Shown piece by piece: positions 51,820-60,795 of a DNA stretch of 64,000 nt. Each line of letters starts with the position of its first letter. Positions within the stretch are counted from its first letter, which is position 1. The position numbers were made by a program, and so were the translations under genes. The notes under the pieces are model-generated. The model was not told the origin of the DNA. It did no database searches and saw nothing but the letters and a program-made list of their open reading frames with translations. The DNA lies in assembly GCA_031292385.1 (NCBI GenBank), contig JARLHE010000004.1, forward strand, positions 79,653 through 143,652, given 5' to 3'. Source of the stretch: Oligoflexia bacterium (GTDB taxonomy: Bacteria; Bdellovibrionota; UBA1018).

Positions 51820-52305
51820 CTAGCCGCCGATCGATTTGAATCTTTCAGGATAAGTCTCGAACCAACGCACGAGCACATCGGCACCCAATTCATCATGAAT
51901 GTATTCGTAAACCTGTCTGAGCGATTTTCGCCGCTCCTGCATGGCGGCCGCCGGGTCCGCCTCTGCTTTGAGTTGCCAGCTTTCCCGCTCCGCGCGGGTT
52001 TGAGGCGTGTGGTGAATGAAAAAGCCGAAGTAGCGATCGCAAAATTCCGCGTAATCTTTCGTGAAAAGCAGAAAGGTATGCCACATTAAATCGATGACAT
52101 ACGCCTCGCTGAGAAGCGGGATGAACGCGGGCACGGGCTGTTTTTTTTGAATCGCATCTCTCTGGCGCGCGCAAAGCCAAAGCCAGCGCTTGGTCTCGAG
52201 GAAAATTTCCTGGGCGTCTGAAAACGAAAGTTTAAAGTCTTCCGCGAAACGATGAACGAGCTCATCGTTTTGATAAGAGAGAACTTCGCTCAGTCCGGAA
52301 GACAA
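51820..52305 (-). CDS. GRDP-like cytoplasmic protein with WHT motif
   Basis: A 161-residue soluble protein. The core YVIDLMWHTFLLFTKDYAEF resembles the conserved D-x-x-WH-x(n)-Y-x-x-F/C motif of the glycine-rich-domain-containing (DUF1399-type) family, whose role is unknown. An N-terminal helix has EIFLETKRWLWLCARQRD, and the C-terminal part ends WFETYPERFKSIGG. The start TTG 52305 lies six bases after the stop of the tiny upstream gene, so translation is probably coupled to it. No signal peptide. Confidence 0.7.
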   Translation of the reverse strand: MSSGLSEVLSYQNDELVHRFAEDFKLSFSDAQEIFLETKRWLWLCARQRDAIQKKQPVPAFIPLLSEAYVIDLMWHTFLLFTKDYAEFCDRYFGFFIHHTPQTRAERESWQLKAEADPAAAMQERRKSLRQVYEYIHDELGADVLVRWFETYPERFKSIGG

Positions 52306-52310
52306 GGCCG

Positions 52311-52445
52311 TCAGTCCTGGGCGTCATCCGTCGCGATGTGCCCGCAATTGCCGGCGCAACACTTGTAAGTCAACTCGGCTTTGGCCAAGAGGCGCTCGAT
52401 CAATAATTCTTTCACTTCTTTTGGCGCGGCATTAACGTTTTGCAT
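52311..52445 (-). CDS. 44-residue protein with CCxxxCxH motif
   Basis: A small gene: ATG at 52445 with an AGAGGA site eight bases upstream, TGA at 52311. The product starts with an amphipathic helix (APKEVKELLIERLLAKAEL) and ends in YKCCAGNCGHIATDDAQD. Three Cys and one His in ten residues suggest metal or redox binding. It is directly upstream of the GRDP-like gene and likely in one transcript. It is not a fragment of a larger frame, since both ends are well defined. No family was recognised. Confidence 0.7.
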   Translation of the reverse strand: MQNVNAAPKEVKELLIERLLAKAELTYKCCAGNCGHIATDDAQD

Positions 52446-52570
52446 CACTTTTTCCTCTGAATTGAGTTCACTTTATCCCATTTCGAGACAAGTTTCATCC
52501 GGGTTTTCCTGGATGAAATCGAGCCGCCCTTGACGCTACCCGCTCCCAAACTATAAAGTCGACACAATCC

Positions 52571-52966
52571 ATGCGATTTTTCAGGGCCATCAAGCAGTTA
52601 GCCGCCGTTACCTCCCTCTTCGCGCTTTTTGCCGTGAACGGCGGGCAATGGTTTTTAGTCCAGTCCGTGGCCTGGGCCGAGATGTGGTCCCGATTTTCGC
52701 GAACCGAATCTTTCGCTCAAGCCACTCGCCATACCTTCGACGGACAACACCTTTGCGGTGTCTGCAAGATCGCAAGACACGAACGCGCTAAAGAAAAAGC
52801 TCCCGAAATCCGTCTTGAACTTCACGAATTCACGCTCACGCAGCCAGGCTGGGAGCAAGCTCTGGCGCTCAGATTTCCGGACTCCCTGCGATTTCACGCC
52901 GGAGCGCGAACGAATGCTCCTTCCCATCCCGTCCCGCCCCCCACGCCGCCTCCGCGGCTCTGCTGA
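52571..52966 (+). CDS. Small exported CxxC protein
   Basis: A 131-residue protein with an N-terminal signal or anchor (about 8-36, ending VAWAEMW). A short mature region has FDGQHLCGVCKIARHERA, a CxxC pair preceded by His, and the end is Pro-rich (HPVPPPTPPPRLC). Similar short HxC/CxxC proteins occur next to outer-membrane receptor genes. The next gene encodes a Cys-rich barrel protein, so a role in metal uptake is possible but unproven. No ribosome site is seen before the ATG. Confidence 0.65.
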   Translation: MRFFRAIKQLAAVTSLFALFAVNGGQWFLVQSVAWAEMWSRFSRTESFAQATRHTFDGQHLCGVCKIARHERAKEKAPEIRLELHEFTLTQPGWEQALALRFPDSLRFHAGARTNAPSHPVPPPTPPPRLC

Positions 52967-53038
52967 TCTCGAGCCTGTTTGCGTCTTCGAATGAACAACT
53001 CATGATCATCAGGGATTTTTTCCCTAAGGAATATTTTT

Positions 53039-53992
53039 ATGAAAAATTTGACTCAACGCCTGCGGCCAGTCGCCGGGGGCCTTTTTATTTTTTCGCTTTT
53101 TCAAGCTTTTCACAGCCAAACCAGCTGGGCCTGCGCGTGCGGCTGCGGCGTCTTTGACGTGGGCACCAGCGCTATGTTTCCCACTGAATCCGGAAATATG
53201 GCCTTTTTCGAATATGACTATATGGACCAAAGCAACAACTGGAGCGGGACCAATAAGGCTCCCGCGGAAGCGAACAATGACAAGGAGATCCGCACCCACT
53301 TTCTGACCTTCGGCGATCAATTCATGTTCGACCGGAGCCACGGCCTCCAACTCGAAGTACCCGTGACGTTTCGTTACTTTCGAACCCTCGATTCGGATGA
53401 GGTAAGCATCGATACGTTTAATCACGCCGCCTTGGGCGATATCCGCCTTCGCGGAATCTACACCGGTTTCTCATCGGATATGTCGACAGGCATTACCTAT
53501 GGCGTGAAACTGCCAACCGGCGATTCGACCTACGAAGGGTTCGATCCCGATACCGAAATCGGAAGCGGAAGCACGGACCTCTTGCTGGGCGCTTTCCACT
53601 ACGGACCGATTACGGACAACGGTCTTTGGAACTATTTCGCGCAAATCAACCTGGACGAGCCCATTTTTACCCAACACGGCTACTTCCCGGGCAGCGAAAT
53701 CGACGCGGCGGCAGGCGCCTATTACAACGGCTTGAAGTTCGACGGCGCAGCCAAATTGGCGCCGATTCTGCAACTGCTGACTTCGTTGCGCTCGAGCGAT
53801 CACGGCGGAAATCCCGCGGCCGACCCGCTGAACACGGGCTACCAACGGGTTTTCATTTCCCCTGGCGTCGAATTGGACGCGGGAGCGTTTCGATTTTATA
53901 CCGACGTGGAGATCCCGATCTATCAATATATGAACGGGAACCAGCTGGTCGCACCCGGAATGGTTAAGACCATCTTGAGCTATAGTTTTTGA
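53039..53992 (+). CDS. Outer-membrane barrel with N-terminal CACGCG motif
   Basis: A 317-residue exported protein with a good ribosome site (TAAGGA). After the signal peptide comes ACACGCGVFDVG, three Cys within five residues, then a barrel of aromatic amphipathic strands (MAFFEYDYMDQSNNW, GLQLEVPVTFRYF, RVFISPGVELD) ending in the terminal Phe of SYSF. It resembles transporter-type barrels in which the N-terminal Cys cluster binds metal. It is followed by a thioredoxin-like gene with overlap (TGATG). Confidence 0.75.
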   Translation: MKNLTQRLRPVAGGLFIFSLFQAFHSQTSWACACGCGVFDVGTSAMFPTESGNMAFFEYDYMDQSNNWSGTNKAPAEANNDKEIRTHFLTFGDQFMFDRSHGLQLEVPVTFRYFRTLDSDEVSIDTFNHAALGDIRLRGIYTGFSSDMSTGITYGVKLPTGDSTYEGFDPDTEIGSGSTDLLLGAFHYGPITDNGLWNYFAQINLDEPIFTQHGYFPGSEIDAAAGAYYNGLKFDGAAKLAPILQLLTSLRSSDHGGNPAADPLNTGYQRVFISPGVELDAGAFRFYTDVEIPIYQYMNGNQLVAPGMVKTILSYSF

Positions 53993-54486
53993 TGATTCGT
54001 ATTTTTCTTTATCTGAATGCATTGGTTCTCGCGGGCGGGCTTGCCTATGGGTCAATCGACCTTGGCAAGCCCGCCCCGGGCTTCGCCGGGACCGAGCTGA
54101 ACGGAAAAAAATTCGACCTTGCCGAGCAGCGCGGTAACGTAGTGCTGCTCGGCTTTTTCGCGACCTGGTGCGATGGATGCAGCGCCGAGCTCCCGATCCT
54201 TGAAAATATTTATACTCGCCACCGCGCCGAGGGTCTAGAGGCGCTGATCGTGAGCGTCGATCGTCCGCGAGAACGAAACCATGTGATCGAATTTTTGAAA
54301 CCTTACGACTTACCCTCCGCCCTCATAAGCGACGCGAAAGTCAACGGCTTCGGCACGCCAGGCACGCTTCCTATTCTATATGTTATCGACCGATCCGGAA
54401 TCGTCCGCGCGGAACTAGCTGCCCCAGGTCCGGCTGACCTAAGAGCGAAAATAGAAAGCCTCGTCCTGCCATTGCTGAAAAGATAA
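53992..54486 (+). CDS. TlpA-like thiol-disulfide oxidoreductase
   Basis: A 164-residue periplasmic redoxin of the AhpC/TSA-ResA-TlpA type. It has an N-terminal signal or anchor, the motif FFATWCDGCSAELP with the redox CxxC, the DRP loop in VSVDRPRERN, and the cis-Pro region GTPGTLPILYVID. TlpA-type proteins reduce disulfides or metal-site cysteines in exported proteins. Here the barrel with the CACGCG motif overlaps its start, so it may keep those cysteines reduced; this is inference. Confidence 0.9.
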   Translation: MIRIFLYLNALVLAGGLAYGSIDLGKPAPGFAGTELNGKKFDLAEQRGNVVLLGFFATWCDGCSAELPILENIYTRHRAEGLEALIVSVDRPRERNHVIEFLKPYDLPSALISDAKVNGFGTPGTLPILYVIDRSGIVRAELAAPGPADLRAKIESLVLPLLKR

Positions 54487-54532
54487 TCCATTATTGATTG
54501 ACTATTGAAAAAGTCTGTCGGATATACCGGCA

Positions 54533-55363
54533 ATGAAATCGATGTCCTTTGTCGTCGCTCTTCTGGCCGGATCTGCTGTCGGCTCCGCGGCGCGCCCCGC
54601 TCATGCGAACGAGGCTCCGGCGAGTCACCAAGGCTGGAATCTGATCTGGTCGGACGAATTCAATACTCCGGGCGCGCCTGATCCCAGCAAATGGGGTTAT
54701 GACATCGGCACCGGCTACAACGGGTGGGGCAATCACGAGCTCGAATACTACACGGACCGCACCGAAAATGCCCGAATCGAAAACGGCAACCTGGTGATCG
54801 AAGCCCGCCGCGAAATTTTTCAATCCAGCGATTATACTTCCGCCCGGCTTGTCAGCCGAAAAAAGGTCGATTGGCTCTATGGCCGGATCGAAGTACGCGC
54901 GCAGCTTCCCACGGGTCACGGCGTCTGGCCGGCCATTTGGATGCTTCCCACCGACTCTTCCTACGGCGGCTGGCCCAAGAGCGGTGAAATCGATATCATG
55001 GAGCAAGTCGGTTTCGATCCGAACACGGTTCACGGCTCAATCCATACTTTCGCCTACAACTGGATGTCCCATACTCAAAAGACGGCTACCGCCACGGTAC
55101 AAGACGCGACAACGACATTCCACGTTTACGCGATGGAATGGGCTCCGGACTCGATCTCGATTTTCGTCGACTCGAATAAATACCTTACCTTTATGCGGGA
55201 GCAGGGTGGCGACTGGAAGACCTGGCCTTTCGACAAGGAATTCTATCTGGTTCTCAACATCGCGGTGGGCGGCTTCTGGGGCGGGCAAAACGGCGTCGAC
55301 GACTCCATTTTTCCGCAGCAAATGAAGATCGACTACGTTCGTCTCTACAAAGCCGCGCAATAG
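54533..55363 (+). CDS. GH16 family beta-glucanase, secreted
   Basis: A 276-residue secreted glycoside hydrolase. The signal peptide ends near HANEA; the GH16 domain fills the rest. The catalytic motif is SGEIDIMEQVGFDP (nucleophile and acid-base Glu around the Asp). WNLIWSDEF, YTSARLVSRKKVDWLYGRIEVRAQ and the C-terminal YVRLYKAAQ are typical of laminarinase-like endo-beta-1,3-glucanases. Substrate specificity (1,3 or 1,3-1,4 glucan) cannot be fixed. It is alone on its transcript as far as seen. Confidence 0.93.
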   Translation: MKSMSFVVALLAGSAVGSAARPAHANEAPASHQGWNLIWSDEFNTPGAPDPSKWGYDIGTGYNGWGNHELEYYTDRTENARIENGNLVIEARREIFQSSDYTSARLVSRKKVDWLYGRIEVRAQLPTGHGVWPAIWMLPTDSSYGGWPKSGEIDIMEQVGFDPNTVHGSIHTFAYNWMSHTQKTATATVQDATTTFHVYAMEWAPDSISIFVDSNKYLTFMREQGGDWKTWPFDKEFYLVLNIAVGGFWGGQNGVDDSIFPQQMKIDYVRLYKAAQ

Positions 55364-55373
55364 CGCAAGGCCT

Positions 55374-55604
55374 TCAGTGGTCGACTTTTTTCTCGATGGA
55401 ATCCAGCTTGGCCTGCAGGCCGCGAATCAGGAGCTCGCTTTTCTGGTTGGCGATGACCAGCTTGACCGAAACCAAAAACACCCCCGCCTCCAAAAGCAAA
55501 TCGTGCGTCAGGCCCTTTTCGATCGCAGCCATGAGGAAAAAAACGACCGTCACGGCCAATGTCAGAAGGGACGCTCGGTCCAGCCATTTTTTGTTCGCGA
55601 TCAT
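55374..55604 (-). CDS. Small membrane protein with coiled-coil tail
   Basis: A 76-residue protein with two hydrophobic segments (about 12-28 and 36-52) and a charged helical tail (ELLIRGLQAKLDSIEKKVDH) that could form a coiled coil. It is convergent with the GH16 gene (ten bases between stops). No family assigned. Confidence 0.65.
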   Translation of the reverse strand: MIANKKWLDRASLLTLAVTVVFFLMAAIEKGLTHDLLLEAGVFLVSVKLVIANQKSELLIRGLQAKLDSIEKKVDH

Positions 55605-55692
55605 TCGATGAGCCTATGCAAGAGCCAAGCTTCCACTCGGCCTTACCGAAAAGCGGCTTGCCTTACTAAACACCCCGATCTACGACTGAATC

Positions 55693-56037
55693 ATGCTCAT
55701 TGACTATAACGCTTATAAAGACGCCCACTTGGTTTCCGCTTTCGGATTGTTTTTGGCGATCGGCTCGGTCATCACCGAGTCATCCAAAACCCGCTGGGCT
55801 TCGGCGCTCCACGGCGTGGCTTTGCTGGTGATTTTGATCACCGGGTTCGGGATGCTAGGACGGCTCGTGTCATCCGGAACTTTTCCGGCATGGGCCGCGG
55901 GCAAGTTGATTATCTGGTTTTTGCTGGGCGCCTCCCTAGTCTTAGCTCGGCGCAAAATATTGCCAGCCCCAGCCCTGATCGCGCTCGTTTTGGTATTGGG
56001 CGGGGCTGCTGCTGGCCTCGCGCTTTGGAAGCCTTAG
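55693..56037 (+). CDS. Four-segment membrane protein of unknown function
   Basis: A 114-residue, mostly hydrophobic protein with four predicted membrane segments (LVSAFGLFLAIGSVI, ALHGVALLVILITGFG, WAAGKLIIWFLLGASLVL and LIALVLVLGGAAAGLAL). An early NAYKDAHLVS turn may face the periplasm. It converges with the giant Gly-rich gene with four bases between. Function unknown. Confidence 0.7.
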   Translation: MLIDYNAYKDAHLVSAFGLFLAIGSVITESSKTRWASALHGVALLVILITGFGMLGRLVSSGTFPAWAAGKLIIWFLLGASLVLARRKILPAPALIALVLVLGGAAAGLALWKP

Positions 56038-56041
56038 GCTC

Positions 56042-58990
56042 TTATTGGCAATTCGTGATCACCAAAAGCCCCGGATTGCCGCTACCGCCGGTTGTCGAGG
56101 GACTGGCAGTGCCCGCAGCTCCCCCCATGCCGGCGCTATTGGCATAGTTGCTATCGCCGTTGTTCGCGGCGTTTTGACCGCCCGCGGTCGTGATCGTATT
56201 GCTTGAACCCGAGGCGTAGCCGGATCCGCCGTTACCACCGCTGCCGGGATAATAGGGTATCGCGCCGGAGGCCGCGCTGCCGCCACTGCCGCCGCTCGGA
56301 TAGCCGCCACCGCCACCGCCACCGCCGGCCACGTCGTTGCCGCCGGATCCGCCGGAAGTACCCGAGGCCGCTCCACCTGCGGTAGACCCGCCGCCACTGC
56401 CTCCTGTTCCGCTGTTGCCGCCGCCTCCATTTTTGCCGACGCTGCCAAGAGCACCCGACCCTGCTCCGCCACCGCCACCTGCGGTGACCAGATCGGTGCC
56501 GGAACGTTGGATCGTCGTGCGCCCACCGCCGCCACCGCCTTCGCCGGTGGTTCCATTACCGGCGCCGCCGCCGTTGGTTCCTCCAGCAACACTGCCCGAA
56601 GCCGGTGCCCCGCCGGTGCCGCCGCCTCCGATCAAGACCGTCAGTGTTTCACCCGCGGTTACCGCAATCGAAGATTGCGTAAATCCACCACCAGCACCGG
56701 TGCCGCCGCTGTTAGTACTGTCCGCACCGCCGCCACCGCCACCACCCCAGGCCTTCACGGTCGCGGTCGCGCAATATTGAGGAACGGTAAAACTACCGGA
56801 TGCCGTGTAGCTGATCGGCAAACTCGGGAAGCTCCACGAAAGGGAGGCCGGCACCAATGGAACCTTATAAGTCGCAGCTGCGGATAGAATCGCGGACGAC
56901 GCTTCCAGCGTACAAACCGAAGTGGATGTCGGCGAAGAGGTCTTCGTCAGGCCAACCGTCACCGTGCTGGCCGAGAGCGAAGCAGAGCTCACCGTGTAGG
57001 CGCCTCCGTTCGTACATGTCATCGACCAGTTCGCGGTATTTTGAGAAGTGGTCGAATCCGGCAGCGTACTGAAAGTTACCGCGATCGAAGTCGGGATCGA
57101 ATTCACGGCCCCCGCTGACGGAGAAACAGAAGTCACCGTGAATCCGCCGGCGTTCCAGATGATATAGACTTCTCCGGGATTGCCGGCATTGCCAGACGTG
57201 TTCCCTGCATAGGAAGCCCCAGCGCCAGCGCCGGCCGAATAATTGGAATCCGAATTGTTAGCTGCCGTTTGCCCGGATGCTGCAATGCTTGAGCCTCCAA
57301 TCGGAATCAGCGCCGTACCGCCGTTACCACCGCCGCCGCGACTGGAGCTACCGCTAGCGCCACCCGTGCCGCCAGCCGCGCCGCCGCCACCTCCACCGCC
57401 GCCGGTATTAGCCGCCGCAGTGGAGGCACCAGCACCACCCGTGGTTCCCGACGCCGCGCTGCCAGCACTGCCACCACCATCAGAGGAGCCGCCAGTACTG
57501 GCTACGCTTCCGCCGCCGCCACCGCCGCTACCACCGTTGTAACTGCCCGACTCTCCGCCGCCGCCGCCGCCACCGCCCGCAGAAATCAAATCAGTCCCGG
57601 ATTGCTGTAAGGCGGACCTACCGCCGCCACCACCACCACCCTGCGTACCGGCGCCGCCGCCATTCGAACCACCGCTCGCGGTAACATTATATGTTCCCCC
57701 GGCACCGCCGCCGCCGACAATCGCCGTTAAGGACCCTCCTGGCGTCACGGCGAATTCCCCGGTCGTGTATCCGCCACCTCCGCCGTTTCCGGCGCTGCCG
57801 GATCCACTTGTATCACCAGAGCCACCGCCGCCGCCCCAAACCTTCACGGTCGCGAGAGTACAGTTCGAGGGCACCGTCACCGCATTCGATCCGGCCGCCG
57901 TATAACTGCTCGGCGAGGCCGTACAGCCTTGAACCGTGGCTTGCCAGCTTCCACCGGCGGTGATCGACGAAACGTTACCGGCATTATCGACCGCCTCGAC
58001 GCTCGCATAGTAGTACCCATTCAATGTCAGCGACAGGCCGGTAAACGCATAATTTAAATTGTTACCGATATTCGTCCAGGTCACTGTATTGCTCGCGCCC
58101 GAAGAAGTCCCGATCGCCACAAGATAGTAAGCAACGCCGACCGCGCTGGTCGAGGCGCCCCAGCTGATATTGGGAGAGTTGCTCGTTGTCGAGGTCGCCG
58201 TAGAGTAGGTGATCGCGCCCGGCGCCGTAGGCGGAGTGGTGTACGCCTCCCAACTCGCCGTTCCGGCCGAAGATACGTTCGCTGCCTTATCCACCGCCTC
58301 GATCGAAACATAGTAAGTGGTGCCGTTCGTCAACGAAAGCCCAGAGACGGTCTTCGAGGTGACGTTGCCTTCGTTCGTGTAAGCAAGAACATCCGTCCCA
58401 CCCGGTGTCGTGCCAATGGCGATCTGGTAATAACTCACGCCGCTCCCGCCGCTATCGGTCGAGGCAGTCCAGCTGATCGAAGGGGTCGCGGTTAGCGAAT
58501 CGTAATAAGCTTGCATCGTCACGCCCGATGGCGCGGTCGGAGCCGTTGTATCGAGAAGGATCGTCTTATTGACGGAGGTGGAACTCACGCCCGCGGTATT
58601 AGCGACCCAAAGATAAACCTTCTTATTCCCATCGCCGCTCGTGATCGTAACCGTTGTGGGGCGCGAGGTGTACCAACCGCTTGATGGCCCGGCGCCGCCG
58701 TTGCAAGTCGCGCTATAGGAGGCGGGCTTCGTATTTTGGGTCATGCTGAGACACCAATACGTCGCGGCCGAGTCGTTGCCGATAGTCGCATTGATGGTCA
58801 ACTGATTGGTGTACGCTGTCGACGAGGTAATCGGGTCGCTGATGCTCAAGGTCGGGGTGCCGGGAGCTGATATTTTTTTCCAAAAAGCGCCGAGATTGAA
58901 GAATCCTGAGCCATGTACAGACCGGAAGCTCCAGCAAAACAAAAGAAGCACGACAACGCCTATGCGCGCAAGACGCACGAACAAGGACAC
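56042..58990 (-). CDS. Giant secreted protein with fibronectin-like and twin Gly-rich domains
   Basis: A 982-residue surface protein. After the signal peptide (RIGVVVLLLFCWSFRSVHG) come Ig-like and two fibronectin-III-like repeats (about residues 150-350, each with YYxxAIGT and WT/W motifs). A first Gly-rich domain is at about 363-614 (ATVKVWGGGGGSGD, TDLISAGGGGGGG). A Big_5/SbsA-like domain (SVSPSAGAVNSIPTSIAV) follows at about 618-725, then a second Gly-rich domain at 727-982 homologous to the first. The Gly blocks are like the Gly-rich domains of ALK-like and phage tail proteins. The start GTG 58990 has a GAGG site; GTG 59029 is also in frame. Adhesion is a reasonable guess. Confidence 0.8.
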   Translation of the reverse strand: MSLFVRLARIGVVVLLLFCWSFRSVHGSGFFNLGAFWKKISAPGTPTLSISDPITSSTAYTNQLTINATIGNDSAATYWCLSMTQNTKPASYSATCNGGAGPSSGWYTSRPTTVTITSGDGNKKVYLWVANTAGVSSTSVNKTILLDTTAPTAPSGVTMQAYYDSLTATPSISWTASTDSGGSGVSYYQIAIGTTPGGTDVLAYTNEGNVTSKTVSGLSLTNGTTYYVSIEAVDKAANVSSAGTASWEAYTTPPTAPGAITYSTATSTTSNSPNISWGASTSAVGVAYYLVAIGTSSGASNTVTWTNIGNNLNYAFTGLSLTLNGYYYASVEAVDNAGNVSSITAGGSWQATVQGCTASPSSYTAAGSNAVTVPSNCTLATVKVWGGGGGSGDTSGSGSAGNGGGGGYTTGEFAVTPGGSLTAIVGGGGAGGTYNVTASGGSNGGGAGTQGGGGGGGRSALQQSGTDLISAGGGGGGGGESGSYNGGSGGGGGGSVASTGGSSDGGGSAGSAASGTTGGAGASTAAANTGGGGGGGGAAGGTGGASGSSSRGGGGNGGTALIPIGGSSIAASGQTAANNSDSNYSAGAGAGASYAGNTSGNAGNPGEVYIIWNAGGFTVTSVSPSAGAVNSIPTSIAVTFSTLPDSTTSQNTANWSMTCTNGGAYTVSSASLSASTVTVGLTKTSSPTSTSVCTLEASSAILSAAATYKVPLVPASLSWSFPSLPISYTASGSFTVPQYCATATVKAWGGGGGGGADSTNSGGTGAGGGFTQSSIAVTAGETLTVLIGGGGTGGAPASGSVAGGTNGGGAGNGTTGEGGGGGGRTTIQRSGTDLVTAGGGGGAGSGALGSVGKNGGGGNSGTGGSGGGSTAGGAASGTSGGSGGNDVAGGGGGGGGYPSGGSGGSAASGAIPYYPGSGGNGGSGYASGSSNTITTAGGQNAANNGDSNYANSAGMGGAAGTASPSTTGGSGNPGLLVITNCQ

Positions 58991-59125
58991 ATCAATCCTC
59001 AAATGCGGGATAAACGGGAATCTTGCCACAGCTTACGTACCTCGATTAAATTATGAACCGACTTTTTTTAAAATTCAAAATTTAATAACGTAACACTGTG
59101 TAACAATAGACACAGCTTGTGATGC

Positions 59126-60001
59126 CTATTTAAAATACACCCCTAGCCGAAGAGAGAGAACTTCCGGTAGGCCAATATTGTTTTCATGCAAAAGAAACCC
59201 GGCCCGAAAACCCAGGCCCACGTTCACCGCCGTGGTCCTCAGAAATTCGATCCCCGCGCCCGCGCCGACGATAAAACCGCCGACGATCTGACCGCTGGTA
59301 ATACCGCCGCCATCAATCTTGGCCGCGCCCGCGCCAAAGTCCGCGGATAGATAAGGAGCGATATCTTCCTGGCTGAAATAGTAATTAAAGCCCATGCCGC
59401 CTCCGGCAAAAAACGCGTCGCCGATCCCGTCCCCCTCGGCGAAAAGCTTCACTCGAGCGAAATTGACGTCCCAGGAATAGGCGAGGCCCAAGCTGTATCC
59501 CAAACCGCTCGAATTCAAATGATTCAGCTCCGATCCGCCAAAACCGAGGTACCAGGCATTATGCGTCGGGCGCCGCTCAGCGCCTTCTTTTGACTCTTTA
59601 AGGGTAAGCTCGCCCACGCGCGGATGGCTTTGCGCCTGCTCACCGACGAGCACGGAGCGCGTCAGTCGCTCCGCCACTTTGTCCATCTCATCCATTCGCA
59701 TCGCTTTGAGCTGGCTGGAGAAAATGATTTCGCCGTTTTTGACTTTTCCAAGGGTCAATACGTAAGCCTGCCCCAGACGAACCAGTTTGGGCCGTAACGA
59801 AATGTCAGCCTGTGACGGGGCGCCCACCAAATGGTCCGAACTCACTTCCGTCACCGAAGACCGGATAATATCCGTCGTTGCCGCCAGATCATCCGCGGAA
59901 GTGGCGGTACCGGTCGCGGGTTCGACATAAACATTCTCGGCATGAGCTAAGACAGGAATAAACAACGCCGCCAGGAGGAAGGCGCACTTGAGGTGAAACA
60001 T
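59126..60001 (-). CDS. Exported protein with outer-membrane barrel domain
   Basis: A 291-residue protein with a signal peptide (cleavage after AHA). A small N-terminal domain (about 20-130) has LRPKLVRLGQAYVLTLGKV, like the nucleotide- or peptide-binding beta-alpha domain seen before some barrels. From about residue 150 the sequence becomes barrel strands (AWYLGFGGSELNH, FNYYFSQEDIAPYLSADFG, LRLGVYFK) with a terminal aromatic-Lys. No family name is assigned. An AT-rich spacer of about 95 bases separates it from the giant gene. Confidence 0.7.
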   Translation of the reverse strand: MFHLKCAFLLAALFIPVLAHAENVYVEPATGTATSADDLAATTDIIRSSVTEVSSDHLVGAPSQADISLRPKLVRLGQAYVLTLGKVKNGEIIFSSQLKAMRMDEMDKVAERLTRSVLVGEQAQSHPRVGELTLKESKEGAERRPTHNAWYLGFGGSELNHLNSSGLGYSLGLAYSWDVNFARVKLFAEGDGIGDAFFAGGGMGFNYYFSQEDIAPYLSADFGAGAAKIDGGGITSGQIVGGFIVGAGAGIEFLRTTAVNVGLGFRAGFLLHENNIGLPEVLSLRLGVYFK

Positions 60002-60103
60002 GTATTCAATCTAACGTTGCCCCGATCCGCGGGCAAACCAAAACCACGTCCGCCCTGCGCTCAAACGCAAGGCGGAGCTGGATTTACTTTCAACAGCGAC
60101 CGA

Positions 60104-60793
60104 TTATTGACTGCGGAACCCGAACTTCGGCGGGCCCAAGTCGCAGGGATTCTGGGAACCGTTCACCTGATTATCGAAATCAACAATGAAAGTCGCGCTG
60201 CTGGCCGGAACAACGAACGCTCCGCTCAACGCGATCCCTGCCGTCGTCGCATTCGCGCCCGTGGGTTGGGTAAAAGCAAGCCCCGTCTGGCCCGTTCCGC
60301 TGGTGCCGTTGCTGATAAAGAGCGGTACCATGGTTGCGTTTGCCAGATCTTGTGACGTCGTTGCCGAAGTCTGGACCGTCGAGCCATAAGTTAACGTCAC
60401 CCCGGGCGCGAGGCTCGATGCGTTCGTGATCGTCGTGTAAGTGCAATTTCCGCTGCACACAACACGTGAATACGTGGTACCCGCCGTGCAATTTCCGGTG
60501 GTGGCGGCCGGAGTGAACGTCAATTGGTCGCTCATGAGCAAGACGACGCAGTTATAAGTCCCTGCCGACGGGCTCCCTGAAAAAAGCGAGGGAGTTTGTT
60601 CGAAATCGACCGCCGTCGGACTGGAACTGTAATTCAGGACCACCGCGTTCGAACAATCCGCATTGGGAGAGACGGCCACCCCGTAAATGGTCACCAGCGC
60701 GGAAGCCGGATTGGTGTTCGCGAAGGCGGATGATGCCGCCATAAACGCGAAAGCGGCCAGAAGACCTTGTGCTCTTTTATTAAAGATCATCAT
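60104..60793 (-). CDS. Secreted Cys/Ser/Thr-rich protein
   Basis: A 229-residue protein with a signal peptide (RAQGLLAAFAFMAASSAFAN). The mature part is beta-rich with Cys at NADCSN, YNCVV, GNCTAG, VVCSGNC and NPCDLG, consistent with disulfides. A start at 60793 was chosen as the MM that follows, after two bases, the stop of the small lipoprotein gene; the frame extends to 60904 only through that gene. Function unknown; a pilin-like or coat protein is possible. Confidence 0.65.
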   Translation of the reverse strand: MMIFNKRAQGLLAAFAFMAASSAFANTNPASALVTIYGVAVSPNADCSNAVVLNYSSSPTAVDFEQTPSLFSGSPSAGTYNCVVLLMSDQLTFTPAATTGNCTAGTTYSRVVCSGNCTYTTITNASSLAPGVTLTYGSTVQTSATTSQDLANATMVPLFISNGTSGTGQTGLAFTQPTGANATTAGIALSGAFVVPASSATFIVDFDNQVNGSQNPCDLGPPKFGFRSQ

Positions 60794-60795
60794 GA

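Noticed and set aside
56042..57800. GCC-rich tract considered as a non-coding microsatellite
   Set aside because: It is in frame with a 982-codon protein with fibronectin-like and other folded domains.
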